A stretch of DNA of 64,000 nt from Alkalimonas cellulosilytica. Lineage in GTDB: Bacteria; Pseudomonadota; Gammaproteobacteria; Enterobacterales; Alteromonadaceae. Both the position numbers and the translations under genes were made by a program. This document shows, in pieces, positions 51,776-61,598 of this stretch. A model generated the notes under the pieces. It was not told the DNA's origin and did not search any database. It was given only the letters and a program-made list of their open reading frames with translations. The stretch lies in assembly GCF_036325985.1 (NCBI RefSeq), contig NZ_JAUHLI010000004.1, positions 184,882 to 248,881 on the forward strand, given 5' to 3'. Each line of letters begins with the position of its first letter. The stretch's first letter is position 1.

Positions 51776-53008
51776 ATGCCACGTTATTCCACCGATTTTA
51801 TCCGCGCCATGCCCAAAGCCGATTTGCATCTGCATTTAGATGGTAGTTTACGGCTGGATACGCTGCTGGCTATGGCCAAAACTCTGAAAGTGCCGCTGCC
51901 GGCCGATACGGTAGAGGGGATGCAGGCCCAGGTGTTCAAGCCGGCCTATCAGAATCTGGGCGAATACCTACATGGCTTTCAATACACCTGCGCTGTGCTG
52001 CGGGATGCCGATCATTTAACTCAAGCCGCCTACGAGCTAGCGCTGGATAATCTGGCTGAAGGGGTCAATTACATCGAAGTGCGTTTTGCACCGCAGCTGC
52101 TGATGGATTTAAGCAAAGGACTGGATTTTGATACTGTGATGCGGGCGGTTAATGCGGGCTTACACCGGGCGGAGCTGGAGTACAACAGCTCGGCCGCGGT
52201 AGTGGAGCAGGGCAAGCCGCCGTTTCGCTACGGCATCATCAACTGCGCCATGCGGATGGTTGCGGCCAAAGGTTTTTCGCCTTATTACGACCAGCTGTTT
52301 CAATTAATGCGCGACTTTGAGCCGATGCAGGTGATTAAACTGGCGGCGATGGAGCTGGTTCGGGCTAGCGTGCGGCTGCGTGATGATGAAGGTATACCCA
52401 TTGTCGGCTTGGATTTGGCCGGCCAGGAATCGGGTTATCCGGCCAGCAAGTTTAAAGAAGTGTACGATTATGCCCATCAGCACTTTTTGCTGAAAACCGT
52501 ACATGCCGGCGAAGCCTATGGCGCTGAGAGTGTGTTTGAAGCCATTACCGAGTGCCATGCCGATCGGATTGGCCATGGCTATTCGTTGTTTTTACCAGAG
52601 CGGATTCAGGACCCGGCCATTGCCGATCCGGCAGCCTACAGCCAGCGGCTGGCGTCTTTTATGGCGGATAAGCGCATTGCCATTGAAGTCTGCCTGACCA
52701 GCAATTTACAAACCAACCCGGCCATCGCCGATATCCGCCAGCATCCGTTTGCCGAGATGCTGAAAAACCGGATGGCGACGGTGATTTGTACCGACAACCG
52801 TCTGGTGTCCAATACCACCTTAAGTAATGAATACCAGCTGGCGCTCGATCACTTTGATATTCCAATCAAACGACTCAAGGACATGGTGGCCTACGGCTTT
52901 AAGAAGAACTTCTTCCCCGGCAGCTATGTGGAAAAGCGCCAGTACGCCAAAACCTGCCTGCAGTATTTTGACCGGGTGGCGCAGCATTATGGCTTTATTT
53001 CGGGTTAA
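51776..53008 (+). CDS. add: Adenosine deaminase family protein
   Basis: A 410-residue zinc amidohydrolase. Metal-binding HxH is in KADLHLHLDGSLR, the catalytic region in TVHAGEAYGAES, then a downstream VCLTSNLQT and an ICTDNRLVSNT containing the zinc Asp. It is longer than E. coli Add (333) and has CTDNR rather than the usual NTDDP, so the substrate could be adenosine or another aminopurine nucleoside. The ATG at 51776 has AAAGGA upstream. Confidence 0.8.
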   Translation: MPRYSTDFIRAMPKADLHLHLDGSLRLDTLLAMAKTLKVPLPADTVEGMQAQVFKPAYQNLGEYLHGFQYTCAVLRDADHLTQAAYELALDNLAEGVNYIEVRFAPQLLMDLSKGLDFDTVMRAVNAGLHRAELEYNSSAAVVEQGKPPFRYGIINCAMRMVAAKGFSPYYDQLFQLMRDFEPMQVIKLAAMELVRASVRLRDDEGIPIVGLDLAGQESGYPASKFKEVYDYAHQHFLLKTVHAGEAYGAESVFEAITECHADRIGHGYSLFLPERIQDPAIADPAAYSQRLASFMADKRIAIEVCLTSNLQTNPAIADIRQHPFAEMLKNRMATVICTDNRLVSNTTLSNEYQLALDHFDIPIKRLKDMVAYGFKKNFFPGSYVEKRQYAKTCLQYFDRVAQHYGFISG

Positions 53009-53056
53009 ATCATTACTAAGCTAGCAAGCAACGTGCATCCTATATGGGAGAAGCCG

Positions 53057-53782
53057 ATGGTGTTTGGTCGCAGTTACCTGGCCGCTTTGATGCTGGTATT
53101 TTGCTGTGCATTATCAGCTCAGTCGAAACCACTGACTGCTGTTGCCGAAGCTTGGCAGGGGTATACAGAGCCGGATGGGCAGGGCATTTACTGGCAGATC
53201 GTGCGGGAAGCCATGCTGCATTCCGGCTACCAGATCCAGCCAGAGGTTGCGAACTGGAAACGCGCCCGCCATCAATTTGAGCAAAAGAACGCTGAGTTAT
53301 TGATTGGCGCAACCCAGGTAGACATGGCACAGGCGATTTTTCCTCGTTGGCATTTGGACTTCGATGATGCCATCTATCTGTTCACGTTAGAGCCAATGAC
53401 GGATCTGCAGCAGCTGCAGCATCAGACAGTGGTTTTTTTATTGGGTTACCAGTTTGAGCGTTATCTGAGTGATATCGTGATTCGATCTTACGAAGTTAGC
53501 ACCACGGATCAGGTGCTGGATTTGTTGCAGCTTGGGCGAATTCAGGCGTTTATTGGTTACCACTTTAATCTGCCAGAGACTGCCCGGGTGCATCAACAGC
53601 AGTTGCGTGAGCGAACCCCTTTGTACGTGGTGTTCCAACCAACCGAGCGAGGCCAAAAGTTGGCGGCTGCTTATGAGCAAGGTATGGCTTATTTATACCA
53701 ATCCGGCCGTTTGCAAGAAATCTTCGCCAATGATAGCTTGTACCGCATGGCAGGCTTTCCGGTCAAGGTCAACACGCCCTAA
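53057..53782 (+). CDS. Periplasmic substrate-binding protein, family 3-like
   Basis: A 241-residue exported protein (signal peptide about 1–23, ending ALSAQSKP) resembling solitary amino-acid-type binding domains: LTAVAEAWQGYTEPDGQGIYW, then REAMLHSGYQIQPEVANWKRA. No ABC permease adjoins, so it may act as a sensor or scavenging protein. The ligand is unknown. The ATG follows GGGAGAAGCCG. Confidence 0.7.
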   Translation: MVFGRSYLAALMLVFCCALSAQSKPLTAVAEAWQGYTEPDGQGIYWQIVREAMLHSGYQIQPEVANWKRARHQFEQKNAELLIGATQVDMAQAIFPRWHLDFDDAIYLFTLEPMTDLQQLQHQTVVFLLGYQFERYLSDIVIRSYEVSTTDQVLDLLQLGRIQAFIGYHFNLPETARVHQQQLRERTPLYVVFQPTERGQKLAAAYEQGMAYLYQSGRLQEIFANDSLYRMAGFPVKVNTP

Positions 53783-53797
53783 GGATAGCATTTCATC

Positions 53798-55423
53798 ATG
53801 ACTGTGTTGCAATGGCTGACCGCCCTGATGCCGGTGCTCAGCGTTTTTGTGCTTTTGGTGTTGCTGCGTTTGCCGGCGACCCGTGCTATGCCACTCAGTT
53901 TACTGGTGTCGGCGCTGCTGGCACTTTGGGTCTGGCAGCTGCCGCTAAAGCAGTTGCTGGCTGCCATGCTGGAAGGCAGTGTGATTGCTGTCAGTATTTT
54001 ATGGATTGTGTTTGGCGCTATCTTGCTGCTGAATGTGTTGCGTTACAGCGGTGGCATGGATGCCATTCGGGCCGGTTTTGCCAAACTCTCACCCGACCGG
54101 CGGGTGCAAACCATTCTCATTGGTTGGCTTTTTGTCAGCTTCTTAGAAGGGTCGGCGGGTTTTGGTACCCCAGCCGCCATTGCTGCGCCCTTGCTGGTGG
54201 CACTGGGCTTTGCGCCGTTGGCCGCGGTGGTGCTGGCACTGATCGCCGATTCAAGCAGCGTGTCTTTTGGTGCGGTTGGAACCCCGGTGCTGGTGGGCAT
54301 GGCCCAGGGCATGGAAGGGGCTAGCCCGGAGGCACTGCAAGCCATTGCGCTGACCGCCATTGGCATTGATGTGCTGGTGGCCTCCTTGCTGCCACTGATC
54401 CTTTGCTTGATCCTGACCCGCTTTTTCAGCGAAGAAAAAAGCTGGTGGCCAGCCTTGCAACTGGCACCTTTTGCGCTGCTGGGTGGCTTAGCCTTTACCG
54501 TGCCCGCTTATGGCGTGGCCTGGTTGCTGGGACCTGAGTTTCCATCCATTTTGGGGGCCTTAACCGGCCTGGTGCTGATGAGCACTTTGGCACACTTTGG
54601 TATTTTGTTGCCGAAAACGCCCTGGTATTTTTCTGCTGAGGATAAGCAACAAAGCCAGGCCTTGCAGCAGCAGGTGGCCACATCGGACAGGATCATGCCT
54701 CTGTGGCGGGCCTGGTTGCCTTATGGTCTGGTGGCGCTGCTGTTGGTGCTGAGCCGCATCCCGCAGCTGCCGTTGCAAGGCTGGTTGCGCAGCCTGGAAT
54801 GGCGCTGGGCCAATATCCTGGGCACTGACATCAGTGCCAGCCTGGCCCCTTTGTACTTGCCGGGCAGTTTCTTTTTGGCGGTGGCGCTGCTGACACTCTG
54901 GCTGCACCAGAATCCAAAGCAGCAAAGCCCCTGGCGCATGGTGCAACAAGCCGGGCGCGACAATCTGGCCCGGCTGGGGCCGGCCACCATTGCCCTGATG
55001 GCTTCGGTGCCGATGGTGCGGATTTTCCTGCAATCCGGTGTCAATGACGCTGGCCTTGCGGCGATGCCGTTTGAGTTGGCGCAGGTCGCTGCGCTGCATC
55101 TGGCCGATTATTGGCTCTGGGTTGCGCCTTTAATTGGTGCTTTGGGGTCCTTTTTGGCCGGCTCGGCGACCTTTTCCAATATGATGTTTGCGTCTTTCCA
55201 GCAAGCGGTCGCCGCCGAAGCGGCTGTGCCGGAGACACTGGTGCTGGGATTGCAACTGCTGGGTGCCAATGCTGGCAATATGATCTGTGTGGTCAATGTG
55301 GTAGCCGCCGCCAGCGTGGTCAATTTAAGTGGCCGTGAAGGTGATATTATTCGTTATACTCTGCTGCCGATGCTGTACTACTGCCTGGCTGCCAGCTTGG
55401 TGGCGGTATTATTCTGGCTTTGA
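53798..55423 (+). CDS. lldP: L-lactate permease family transporter
   Basis: A 541-residue inner-membrane protein of the LctP family with about 12–14 segments. Family markers: FLEGSAGFGTPAAIAAPLLV, LIADSSSVSFGAVGTPV and LLGANAGNMICVVNVVAAAS. It should import L-/D-lactate or glycolate with protons. No lactate dehydrogenase gene is nearby. It starts 15 bp after the binding-protein gene, so the two may be co-transcribed. Confidence 0.9.
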   Translation: MTVLQWLTALMPVLSVFVLLVLLRLPATRAMPLSLLVSALLALWVWQLPLKQLLAAMLEGSVIAVSILWIVFGAILLLNVLRYSGGMDAIRAGFAKLSPDRRVQTILIGWLFVSFLEGSAGFGTPAAIAAPLLVALGFAPLAAVVLALIADSSSVSFGAVGTPVLVGMAQGMEGASPEALQAIALTAIGIDVLVASLLPLILCLILTRFFSEEKSWWPALQLAPFALLGGLAFTVPAYGVAWLLGPEFPSILGALTGLVLMSTLAHFGILLPKTPWYFSAEDKQQSQALQQQVATSDRIMPLWRAWLPYGLVALLLVLSRIPQLPLQGWLRSLEWRWANILGTDISASLAPLYLPGSFFLAVALLTLWLHQNPKQQSPWRMVQQAGRDNLARLGPATIALMASVPMVRIFLQSGVNDAGLAAMPFELAQVAALHLADYWLWVAPLIGALGSFLAGSATFSNMMFASFQQAVAAEAAVPETLVLGLQLLGANAGNMICVVNVVAAASVVNLSGREGDIIRYTLLPMLYYCLAASLVAVLFWL

Positions 55424-55436
55424 TTCGGACGACGCC

Positions 55437-55943
55437 TTAGACCGACTGTAAGCAGCGACAGCTGCTGCTTTCGCCATTCAGCCAGCCGCCAGCCAGCTGG
55501 ACCTCACCGCGGAGTAATCGCTCTATCCAGCCATCGCCAGAGCCGCAAATGGGCCCCACCGAGTACGGACCGGCGTACACCAGTTCCTCACCGTTCAGTA
55601 AAATAGCCATTGGCGCTGCTGGTATGCTTAATCCCAGCTGCCGGGCCTCAGCAATACTCAGGGTGTAGTGCGGGATCTCTGCAAAGCTTTGCTGCAGTGC
55701 TTGCTGGTGTTGTTGCTGCTGACGATGGCAGCGGCAAGCAGGGTCGATCACATGCAGCAGTTGCATAGAGTTCCCGCCCGATGCTGCGAGCAAGCTGTTG
55801 AGAATAAGGCCTTCTGTGCCTTGTTGCTGCCAGCGCTGCTCCGGGTCAAAAATGCCTACCACACTGCGTTGATCCTGCCACAGCAAGTGACCACTTAGCA
55901 GCAGCCAGCCAAGTAGCATCAGCGAACTCAATGCAACTTTCAT
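55437..55943 (-). CDS. DUF6436-like thioredoxin-fold protein
   Basis: A 168-residue protein with an N-terminal membrane anchor or signal (LSSLMLLGWLLLSGHLLW). DPACRCHRQ (CxC) and the C-terminal SSCRCLQS could be metal or redox sites; GLSIPAAPMAILLNGEELVYAGPY looks like a thioredoxin-fold cis-Pro strand. It is probably periplasmic. It starts 1 bp after the MCP stop on the same strand. Confidence 0.6.
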   Translation of the reverse strand: MKVALSSLMLLGWLLLSGHLLWQDQRSVVGIFDPEQRWQQQGTEGLILNSLLAASGGNSMQLLHVIDPACRCHRQQQQHQQALQQSFAEIPHYTLSIAEARQLGLSIPAAPMAILLNGEELVYAGPYSVGPICGSGDGWIERLLRGEVQLAGGWLNGESSSCRCLQSV

Positions 55944-55944
55944 C

Positions 55945-57426
55945 TCAATGACTAAACCGTTTCATTTCAATGGCCAGGGTATCGGAGGCGGATTTTACGC
56001 CTTGGGCAACATCCACTACGCGTTGGCCCTGCTGTTGTTGCTCGATCGCCATGGTACTTAACTCCTGCGCCGACTCGGCAATTTCCTGGCTGGCCTGACC
56101 TTGCTGGCTTAGGGTGGTCGACATGATCTCTGCCGATTGCAGCACACTTTGCACCTGCTGCAAGATGGCTCGAAGCTGTTCACCACTGTCGCTGGCACTC
56201 GCTTTGGTTTGCTCCAGCTGACTCAGGCATTGATCGACGGCTTCTACCGATTGCTGGCTGCTTTGCACCATCCGCTCAATCATACCTTTAATTTCACCGG
56301 CTGAGCTGTTGGTTCTGGATGCCAGGGTGCGCACTTCGTCGGCCACTACCGCAAAACCACGACCTTGCTCGCCAGCTCGGGCGGCTTCAATGGCTGCGTT
56401 CAGTGCCAGCAGGTTGGTTTGCTCGGCAATGCCCTGGATCACATCCAGCACCCCTTTAATCTCCTGGGTGGACTCTGCCATGCCGTGCACTTTTTGGCGG
56501 GAAGCTGCCAGGTTATCAGCCAGCGCCTGTATGGTTTCGATGGTGGTGGTAATGGACGCCTGGCCTGAGCCTGCCGCCTGATCAGAGTCATGTGCCAGTG
56601 ACACCACCTGATTAGCCAGTTCTGCCAGCTCCTGAATGCTGGCCGACATTTGTTCGGTGGCGGAAGCTATGCGCTCCACCTCTTTCATTTTTTGTGTCAT
56701 CCGCTCGGCCAGCGAACTGCCTTGCTGCAGCAGTTCATCCGATTCACTATTTAGTTGTTTGGCGACGTCATCAATGGTGTGAACTGTCTGCTGAATGGTA
56801 CCGATCACCTGGACAAAGCGCTCAATTAATTTCGAATATACAGCTGGCTTTGGGGTGCTTAGTAAAATCTCACCTTGCTCGTTCAGCATCTGATGCGAGC
56901 TGGTCATAAAGAATTGACCGACCATGGCTTCTTTGTAGCTGTGGCGACAAATCAGCATCAAGACGATGGCCTCGACCACCACATAGCCGGCATGGATCAT
57001 CACAATGCTGAAGGTTGCATCCGAATCCGGTACCAGATAGACCGGCTGACCACTACTTTGCAACCACATAAACAGCAAATGATGCACGGCGATGACGCCT
57101 GCTGCTACCAGAATAACCAGCCAGTCCCGAAATGCAATCAACACGGCTAAAAGCACAAAAATACCAAAGTGCACTTCGGTCATGCCCATGCTTTGCTGAA
57201 TGTGCAGCGCACAAAACAGCATAAAGCTGATGCCATAGCTGATGCGTGCCAATGGATGATCGCCCAAGCTCTGTTGCAACCAAAAGGGAAAGGCCACGGC
57301 GGGCACGCCGATAAACAAAGCCAGCAACCAGGTGTTGTGCAAAAAGGCCAATAAAAAGGCCAGCACCAGCAAGCCGCAGTTGACATAAAGGGCAATTTGG
57401 AACGCTTGTTGACGAAACTTGGGCAT
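55945..57426 (-). CDS. Methyl-accepting chemotaxis protein
   Basis: A 493-residue chemoreceptor. The N-terminal ~190 residues hold about six membrane segments rather than a large periplasmic domain, so the sensor is in the membrane. The cytoplasmic signalling domain has the hairpin tip (NLLALNAAIEAARAGEQGRG, FAVVADEVRTLASRT). No HAMP is obvious. The ATG at 57426 follows AGGAGCTTTTT. Ligand unknown. Confidence 0.9.
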   Translation of the reverse strand: MPKFRQQAFQIALYVNCGLLVLAFLLAFLHNTWLLALFIGVPAVAFPFWLQQSLGDHPLARISYGISFMLFCALHIQQSMGMTEVHFGIFVLLAVLIAFRDWLVILVAAGVIAVHHLLFMWLQSSGQPVYLVPDSDATFSIVMIHAGYVVVEAIVLMLICRHSYKEAMVGQFFMTSSHQMLNEQGEILLSTPKPAVYSKLIERFVQVIGTIQQTVHTIDDVAKQLNSESDELLQQGSSLAERMTQKMKEVERIASATEQMSASIQELAELANQVVSLAHDSDQAAGSGQASITTTIETIQALADNLAASRQKVHGMAESTQEIKGVLDVIQGIAEQTNLLALNAAIEAARAGEQGRGFAVVADEVRTLASRTNSSAGEIKGMIERMVQSSQQSVEAVDQCLSQLEQTKASASDSGEQLRAILQQVQSVLQSAEIMSTTLSQQGQASQEIAESAQELSTMAIEQQQQGQRVVDVAQGVKSASDTLAIEMKRFSH

Positions 57427-57515
57427 AAAAAGCTCCTGACGGCATGAAGCATGTTGAAGAGGTGTTGGCACCTCACATGAGTGTAGCAGCTACCCGGTAT
57501 GGAACCTGAAGTATT

Positions 57516-58802
57516 TTAGCGAACTTCTGGTAGTTGATCCCAGCGGGTGGTGTAGGCTGGCGACAAAAAACGACGCTGCATTTGCCAGTCACCATCTTTG
57601 CCTTGCCGGGCGATAAATACGCTGCCGCGGTGTTTTTGGTTCAGTTGGTCGATGGCGGCCATTAAGCGTTGGCTGCGCTCCGAAGGAGGCGGTGCAAATA
57701 GCTGGGTTTGCAGCCCTTGCATGGCGCAGAGATCGCTTAGCACCACGCCGGCTTTGGCATAGGCCGGGCCCTGGCGCCAGATTTGGTCCAGCAGCTGCAT
57801 CGCTGCCTGTTGCAATACCCGGCTGTCGTTGCTGGGGGTAGCCAGTTCCAGGCTGGCCTGATCACCGAAAAAGGGTGATTTTTGTTCAAAGCGGCTGCTG
57901 CGAATAAAGAGACTGAGCCGACGCGCCAGGCTCTGTTGGGCCCGCAGCTTTTCGGCGGCCCGGCTGAGGTACAGACTAATCGCTTGCTGCATGGCCCCTT
58001 TGTCGGTCACACGCTGGCCAAAGCTGCGGCTGCTGATAATTTGTTGCTTGGGCTCTTGCACCTCATCCAGCGCCAGGCAGGCAAGGCCGTTCAGCTCATT
58101 GACGGTGCGGGCCAGCACCACCGAGAATTTCTTGCGCATTTGTTGTGGGCAGGCCCGTGCCAATTGCAGTGCGGTTTCGATCTTCATGGCGTGCAAGTGC
58201 TCGGCCAGCTTGCGGCCAACACCCCAGACTTCTTGCACCGGTGTTCTGGCCAGGATATGCAGTCGTTTGTGCGGTTCGGTAAGATCCAGCACCCCCTCAA
58301 ACTGCGGGTATTTCTTGGCGGCGTAATTGGCCAGCTTGGCCAGGGTTTTGCTGGGGCCGATGCCGACACAAACCGGCAAGCCCAATTGCTGTTTGATGGT
58401 GGTGCGGATGTGCTGGCCGAAGTCACTCAGGTTCTGGCAAAAATCGAGGCCAGATAGCTCCAGAAAAGCCTCATCGATGGAGTAAATCTCCACTTTGGGG
58501 GCCAGCTGTTCCAGGGTTTGCATCACCCGGCTCGACAGATCGCCATAAAGCGCGTAGTTGGAGGAAAACACCGCCACCTGCTGTTGTTTTAACAGGGCTT
58601 TGACCTGATGAAAGGGCACGCCCATCGGGATAGCAAGCTGCTTGGCCAGGGCGCAGCGGGCAATGATGCAGCCGTCGTTGTTGGATAGTACCACCAGCGG
58701 TCGCTGCTTTAAGTCGGGGCGGAACAGCTTTTCGCAAGACGCATAAAAGTTGTTGCAATCGACCAGCGCAAAACGACGCTCAGGAAGCGGCAGCTGTGCC
58801 AT
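57516..58802 (-). CDS. umuC: DNA polymerase V catalytic subunit UmuC
   Basis: A 428-residue Y-family translesion polymerase. ALVDCNNFYASCEKLFRPDL holds the first metal Asp, and YSIDEAFLELSG holds the catalytic Asp–Glu. The helix–hairpin–helix and little-finger domains follow. It lies 3 bp after umuD in an SOS operon. Confidence 0.96.
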   Translation of the reverse strand: MAQLPLPERRFALVDCNNFYASCEKLFRPDLKQRPLVVLSNNDGCIIARCALAKQLAIPMGVPFHQVKALLKQQQVAVFSSNYALYGDLSSRVMQTLEQLAPKVEIYSIDEAFLELSGLDFCQNLSDFGQHIRTTIKQQLGLPVCVGIGPSKTLAKLANYAAKKYPQFEGVLDLTEPHKRLHILARTPVQEVWGVGRKLAEHLHAMKIETALQLARACPQQMRKKFSVVLARTVNELNGLACLALDEVQEPKQQIISSRSFGQRVTDKGAMQQAISLYLSRAAEKLRAQQSLARRLSLFIRSSRFEQKSPFFGDQASLELATPSNDSRVLQQAAMQLLDQIWRQGPAYAKAGVVLSDLCAMQGLQTQLFAPPPSERSQRLMAAIDQLNQKHRGSVFIARQGKDGDWQMQRRFLSPAYTTRWDQLPEVR

Positions 58803-58805
58803 GGC

Positions 58806-59261
58806 TTAGCGCCTGAGCTGATGGATCACGCTGCTGACCACGCCGAACACCTCAAAATCGATGCCCTCGTCCAGCCTTATCGGCGGGTACTTGGGGTTGG
58901 CCGCTTGCAGCATCGGCTCGGGTTTGAGCAACAGGCGCTTGACCGTCATATCGCCATTGACGCTGGCAATGACAATATCCTGATGTTGTGCCTGCAAGGC
59001 GCGGTCGACCAGCAGGATATCGCCATCAAAAATAGCAGCACCGCGCATTGAATCGCCCCGGGCGCGGACAAAAAAGGTTGCAGTGGGGTGCTTGATCAGC
59101 AGCTCGTGCAAATCCAGACAGCCTTCCAGATAATCCTGCGCCGGCGAAGGAAAGCCCGCCGCTACGGTATTTAAATACATCGGCAAGGCGTGGCTGCTGG
59201 CGGCATCGGGTGCGCCCAGCCACTCCAACCCTTGTTCACTGCGAAAGCTTACTGCTGCCAT
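58806..59261 (-). CDS. umuD: DNA polymerase V subunit UmuD
   Basis: A 151-residue S24 peptidase-like protein that self-cleaves with RecA* to UmuD'. The cleavage site is AAGFPSPAQDYLEG (between Ala35 and Gly36); catalytic Ser71 (GDSM) and Lys108 (TVKRL) are present. The N-terminus is about ten residues longer than in E. coli. ATG at 59261 is preferred to GTG at 59273. Confidence 0.95.
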   Translation of the reverse strand: MAAVSFRSEQGLEWLGAPDAASSHALPMYLNTVAAGFPSPAQDYLEGCLDLHELLIKHPTATFFVRARGDSMRGAAIFDGDILLVDRALQAQHQDIVIASVNGDMTVKRLLLKPEPMLQAANPKYPPIRLDEGIDFEVFGVVSSVIHQLRR

Positions 59262-59281
59262 CCGATTGCCCACTAAAATAA

Positions 59282-59297
59282 CTGTTTATATGTACAG
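59282..59297. promoter_or_regulatory. LexA (SOS) box of umuDC
   Basis: CTGT–TTATATGT–ACAG, a perfect CTGT-N8-ACAG operator 21 bp before umuD. It lies inside a longer inverted repeat with 11-bp arms CCACTAAAATA (59270–59280) and TATTTTAGTGG (59298–59308). Confidence 0.9.
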
Positions 59298-59338
59298 TAT
59301 TTTAGTGGTTGTTGGCAGAAGATCAAGCGGATCCGCTG

Positions 59339-60565
59339 TTAAAGTGCTGCCTTGGCAGCGTCACTGTGCTTCGGCAGCGCCAGCGAAATCAATACTGTCG
59401 CGACCAGCAATGCGCTGGACACCCAGAGACAGGCCTCAAGGCCCGCGTGCAGATAGAGCCAGCCGGATAACACAGTACCGATTAAGCGGCCCATGGCATT
59501 GGCCATGTAGTAAAAGCCGACATCCAGCGAAACGCCATCGCGCCCGGCGTAGCTGACAATTAAATAGCTGTGCAAGGAGGAGTTGATGGCAAAGACAGCG
59601 CCAAACAGCAACAGACCACCAATCAGCATCGGGCCGACCTGCCAGTTCAGCTCAATGCTAAGGGCAATGGCAGCGGGCAGACCGCACAGCAGCAGCGCCC
59701 AGAGCACCGCTTGCTTGCCATCCGGCGTGCTGTTGTTGGCTTTGCCGGTCAGCTGTGGTGCCTGGCTTTGCACAAAACCATAGCCAATCACCCAAAGCGC
59801 TAAAAAGCCACCGACCTGCCAGTGATCCCAGTCAAACTGACTGGCCAAAAACAGCGGCAGTGCCACCACAAACCAGACATCCCGCGCTGCGAACAAACAC
59901 ATCCGGGCAGCCGACAGCAGGTTGATGGCACGGCTTTTCGACAGCATGTCACGAAACCTGGGCTTGGCTTTGCTTTTGCCAAGGTCGCGTTTCAGCAACT
60001 TGATGCTGAGCAGCCAGATCAGACTGAGCAGCGTGGCCATACTAAAAATGGCCCACCAAAAGCCAATCAGCGCCAGCAGCAAGCCGCCGATAAAAAAGCC
60101 AACCCCTTTCAGTGCATTTTTCGAGCCGGTTAAAATGGCCACCCATTTGTACAGGGTGCTTTGCTCGGCATCAGCCACCAGCAGCTTGATGCTGCTTTTG
60201 GCGCTCATTTTATTTAAGTCTTTGGCAATACCGGACAGCGCCTGAGCGGCCATCACCCAAGGCACAATTAAATACTCGGCCGGCAGCAGCAACATCGACA
60301 AGGCCAGCACTTGCAGCAGCAAGCCGATGTTCATGGTTTTATTCAAACCAATGCGGGCACCCAGCCAGCCGCCGACCAGATTGGTCACCACGCCGAAAAA
60401 CTCGTAGAACAAAAACAGCATGGCGATGCTGAGTGCATCGTAGCCCAGGCTGTAAAAGTGCAACACCACCAGCATGCGCAGCGCGCCATCGGTCAGGGTA
60501 AAAGCCCAGTAATTGCCAGTAACAACTAAATACTGGCGAATGGCCGGACTCAGCTGGCTTAGCAT
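59339..60565 (-). CDS. arsJ: Organoarsenical efflux MFS transporter ArsJ
   Basis: A 408-residue major-facilitator protein with about 12 segments. In the ArsJ pathway, glyceraldehyde-3-phosphate dehydrogenase converts arsenate to 1-arseno-3-phosphoglycerate, which ArsJ exports. NYWAFTLTDGALRMLVVLHF at the N-terminus and GFYYMANAMGRLIGTVLSGW are characteristic. It follows the gapdh gene by 4 bp, as in known gapdh–arsJ pairs, and ends the arsenic operon. Confidence 0.9.
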   Translation of the reverse strand: MLSQLSPAIRQYLVVTGNYWAFTLTDGALRMLVVLHFYSLGYDALSIAMLFLFYEFFGVVTNLVGGWLGARIGLNKTMNIGLLLQVLALSMLLLPAEYLIVPWVMAAQALSGIAKDLNKMSAKSSIKLLVADAEQSTLYKWVAILTGSKNALKGVGFFIGGLLLALIGFWWAIFSMATLLSLIWLLSIKLLKRDLGKSKAKPRFRDMLSKSRAINLLSAARMCLFAARDVWFVVALPLFLASQFDWDHWQVGGFLALWVIGYGFVQSQAPQLTGKANNSTPDGKQAVLWALLLCGLPAAIALSIELNWQVGPMLIGGLLLFGAVFAINSSLHSYLIVSYAGRDGVSLDVGFYYMANAMGRLIGTVLSGWLYLHAGLEACLWVSSALLVATVLISLALPKHSDAAKAAL

Positions 60566-60569
60566 GGCA

Positions 60570-61598
60570 TCAGGCTCCGGCTTGGCTGTTGGGCTGATCG
60601 CTCAGGCCCACCAGTCTGGCCAGCTCAACGGTACGGTTGGCGTAGCCCCACTCGTTGTCGTACCAGGCGTAAATTTTCACCTGGGTGCCATTCACCACCA
60701 TGGTGGACAGCGCATCAATGATGCTGGAGCGTGGGTCTGTTTTGTAATCAATCGATACCAGCGGCCGCTCTTCGTAGCCCAGAATGTCTTTCAGCTCACC
60801 TTCGGCGGCGGTTTTCAGCAACTGATTCACTTCTTCGGCGCTGGTAGCGCGCTCCACTTCAAACACACAGTCAGTCAGGGAGGCATTGGTCAGCGGCACC
60901 CGCACGGCATGGCCATTCAACCGGCCTTTTAGCTCCGGGAAAATTTCAATGATGGCGGTGGCCGAGCCGGTGGTCGTTGGGATCAGGCTGCTGCCACAGG
61001 CGCGGGCACGGCGCAGATCTTTGTGCGGTGTATCCATGATGCTCTGGGTATTGGTTAAGTCATGAATGGTGGTGATGGAACCATGCTTAATGCCAAGCGA
61101 CTGATGGATGACCTTGACCACCGGAGCCAGGCAGTTGGTGGTGCAGGAAGCTGCCGTCACAATGCGGTGCTCGGCCGGGTTAAAGCGCTGCTGATTGACG
61201 CCCATCACCACATTGAGCGCTCCGGCTTCTTTTACCGGCGCACTGACCACCACCCGTTTCACGCCCTGAGCCAGATAAGCTTGCAGCACGGCGACGGTTT
61301 TCATTTTGCCGGAGGCTTCAATCACCAGATCGCAATCCGACCAATCGGTATCGCCGATGGCTTTGTTGGCGCTGACCAGAATGCGCTGGCCGTTAATCAG
61401 CATGCTTTCTCCGTCGGCCGTCGCATTGTGCCGCCAGATGCCATGCACAGAGTCGAAGTTCAGCAAATGGGCATAGGTGGCCGCATCGGCGGCCGGATCG
61501 TTGATGCGGACAAACTCAAATTCCGGCCAGTCGAAGGCTGCGCGCAGTGCCAGCCGGCCAATACGGCCAAAGCCGTTGATTCCTACTTTGATGGTCAT
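60570..61598 (-). CDS. ArsJ-associated glyceraldehyde-3-phosphate dehydrogenase
   Basis: A 342-residue GAPDH with GINGFGRIGRLALRA and the catalytic Cys152 in TAASCTTNCLAPV. In this setting it is taken to form 1-arseno-3-phosphoglycerate from arsenate. The start overlaps the acr3 stop by ATGA and follows CAGGAGCATC. It is a dedicated paralogue; a housekeeping gapA is expected elsewhere. Confidence 0.92.
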   Translation of the reverse strand: MTIKVGINGFGRIGRLALRAAFDWPEFEFVRINDPAADAATYAHLLNFDSVHGIWRHNATADGESMLINGQRILVSANKAIGDTDWSDCDLVIEASGKMKTVAVLQAYLAQGVKRVVVSAPVKEAGALNVVMGVNQQRFNPAEHRIVTAASCTTNCLAPVVKVIHQSLGIKHGSITTIHDLTNTQSIMDTPHKDLRRARACGSSLIPTTTGSATAIIEIFPELKGRLNGHAVRVPLTNASLTDCVFEVERATSAEEVNQLLKTAAEGELKDILGYEERPLVSIDYKTDPRSSIIDALSTMVVNGTQVKIYAWYDNEWGYANRTVELARLVGLSDQPNSQAGA

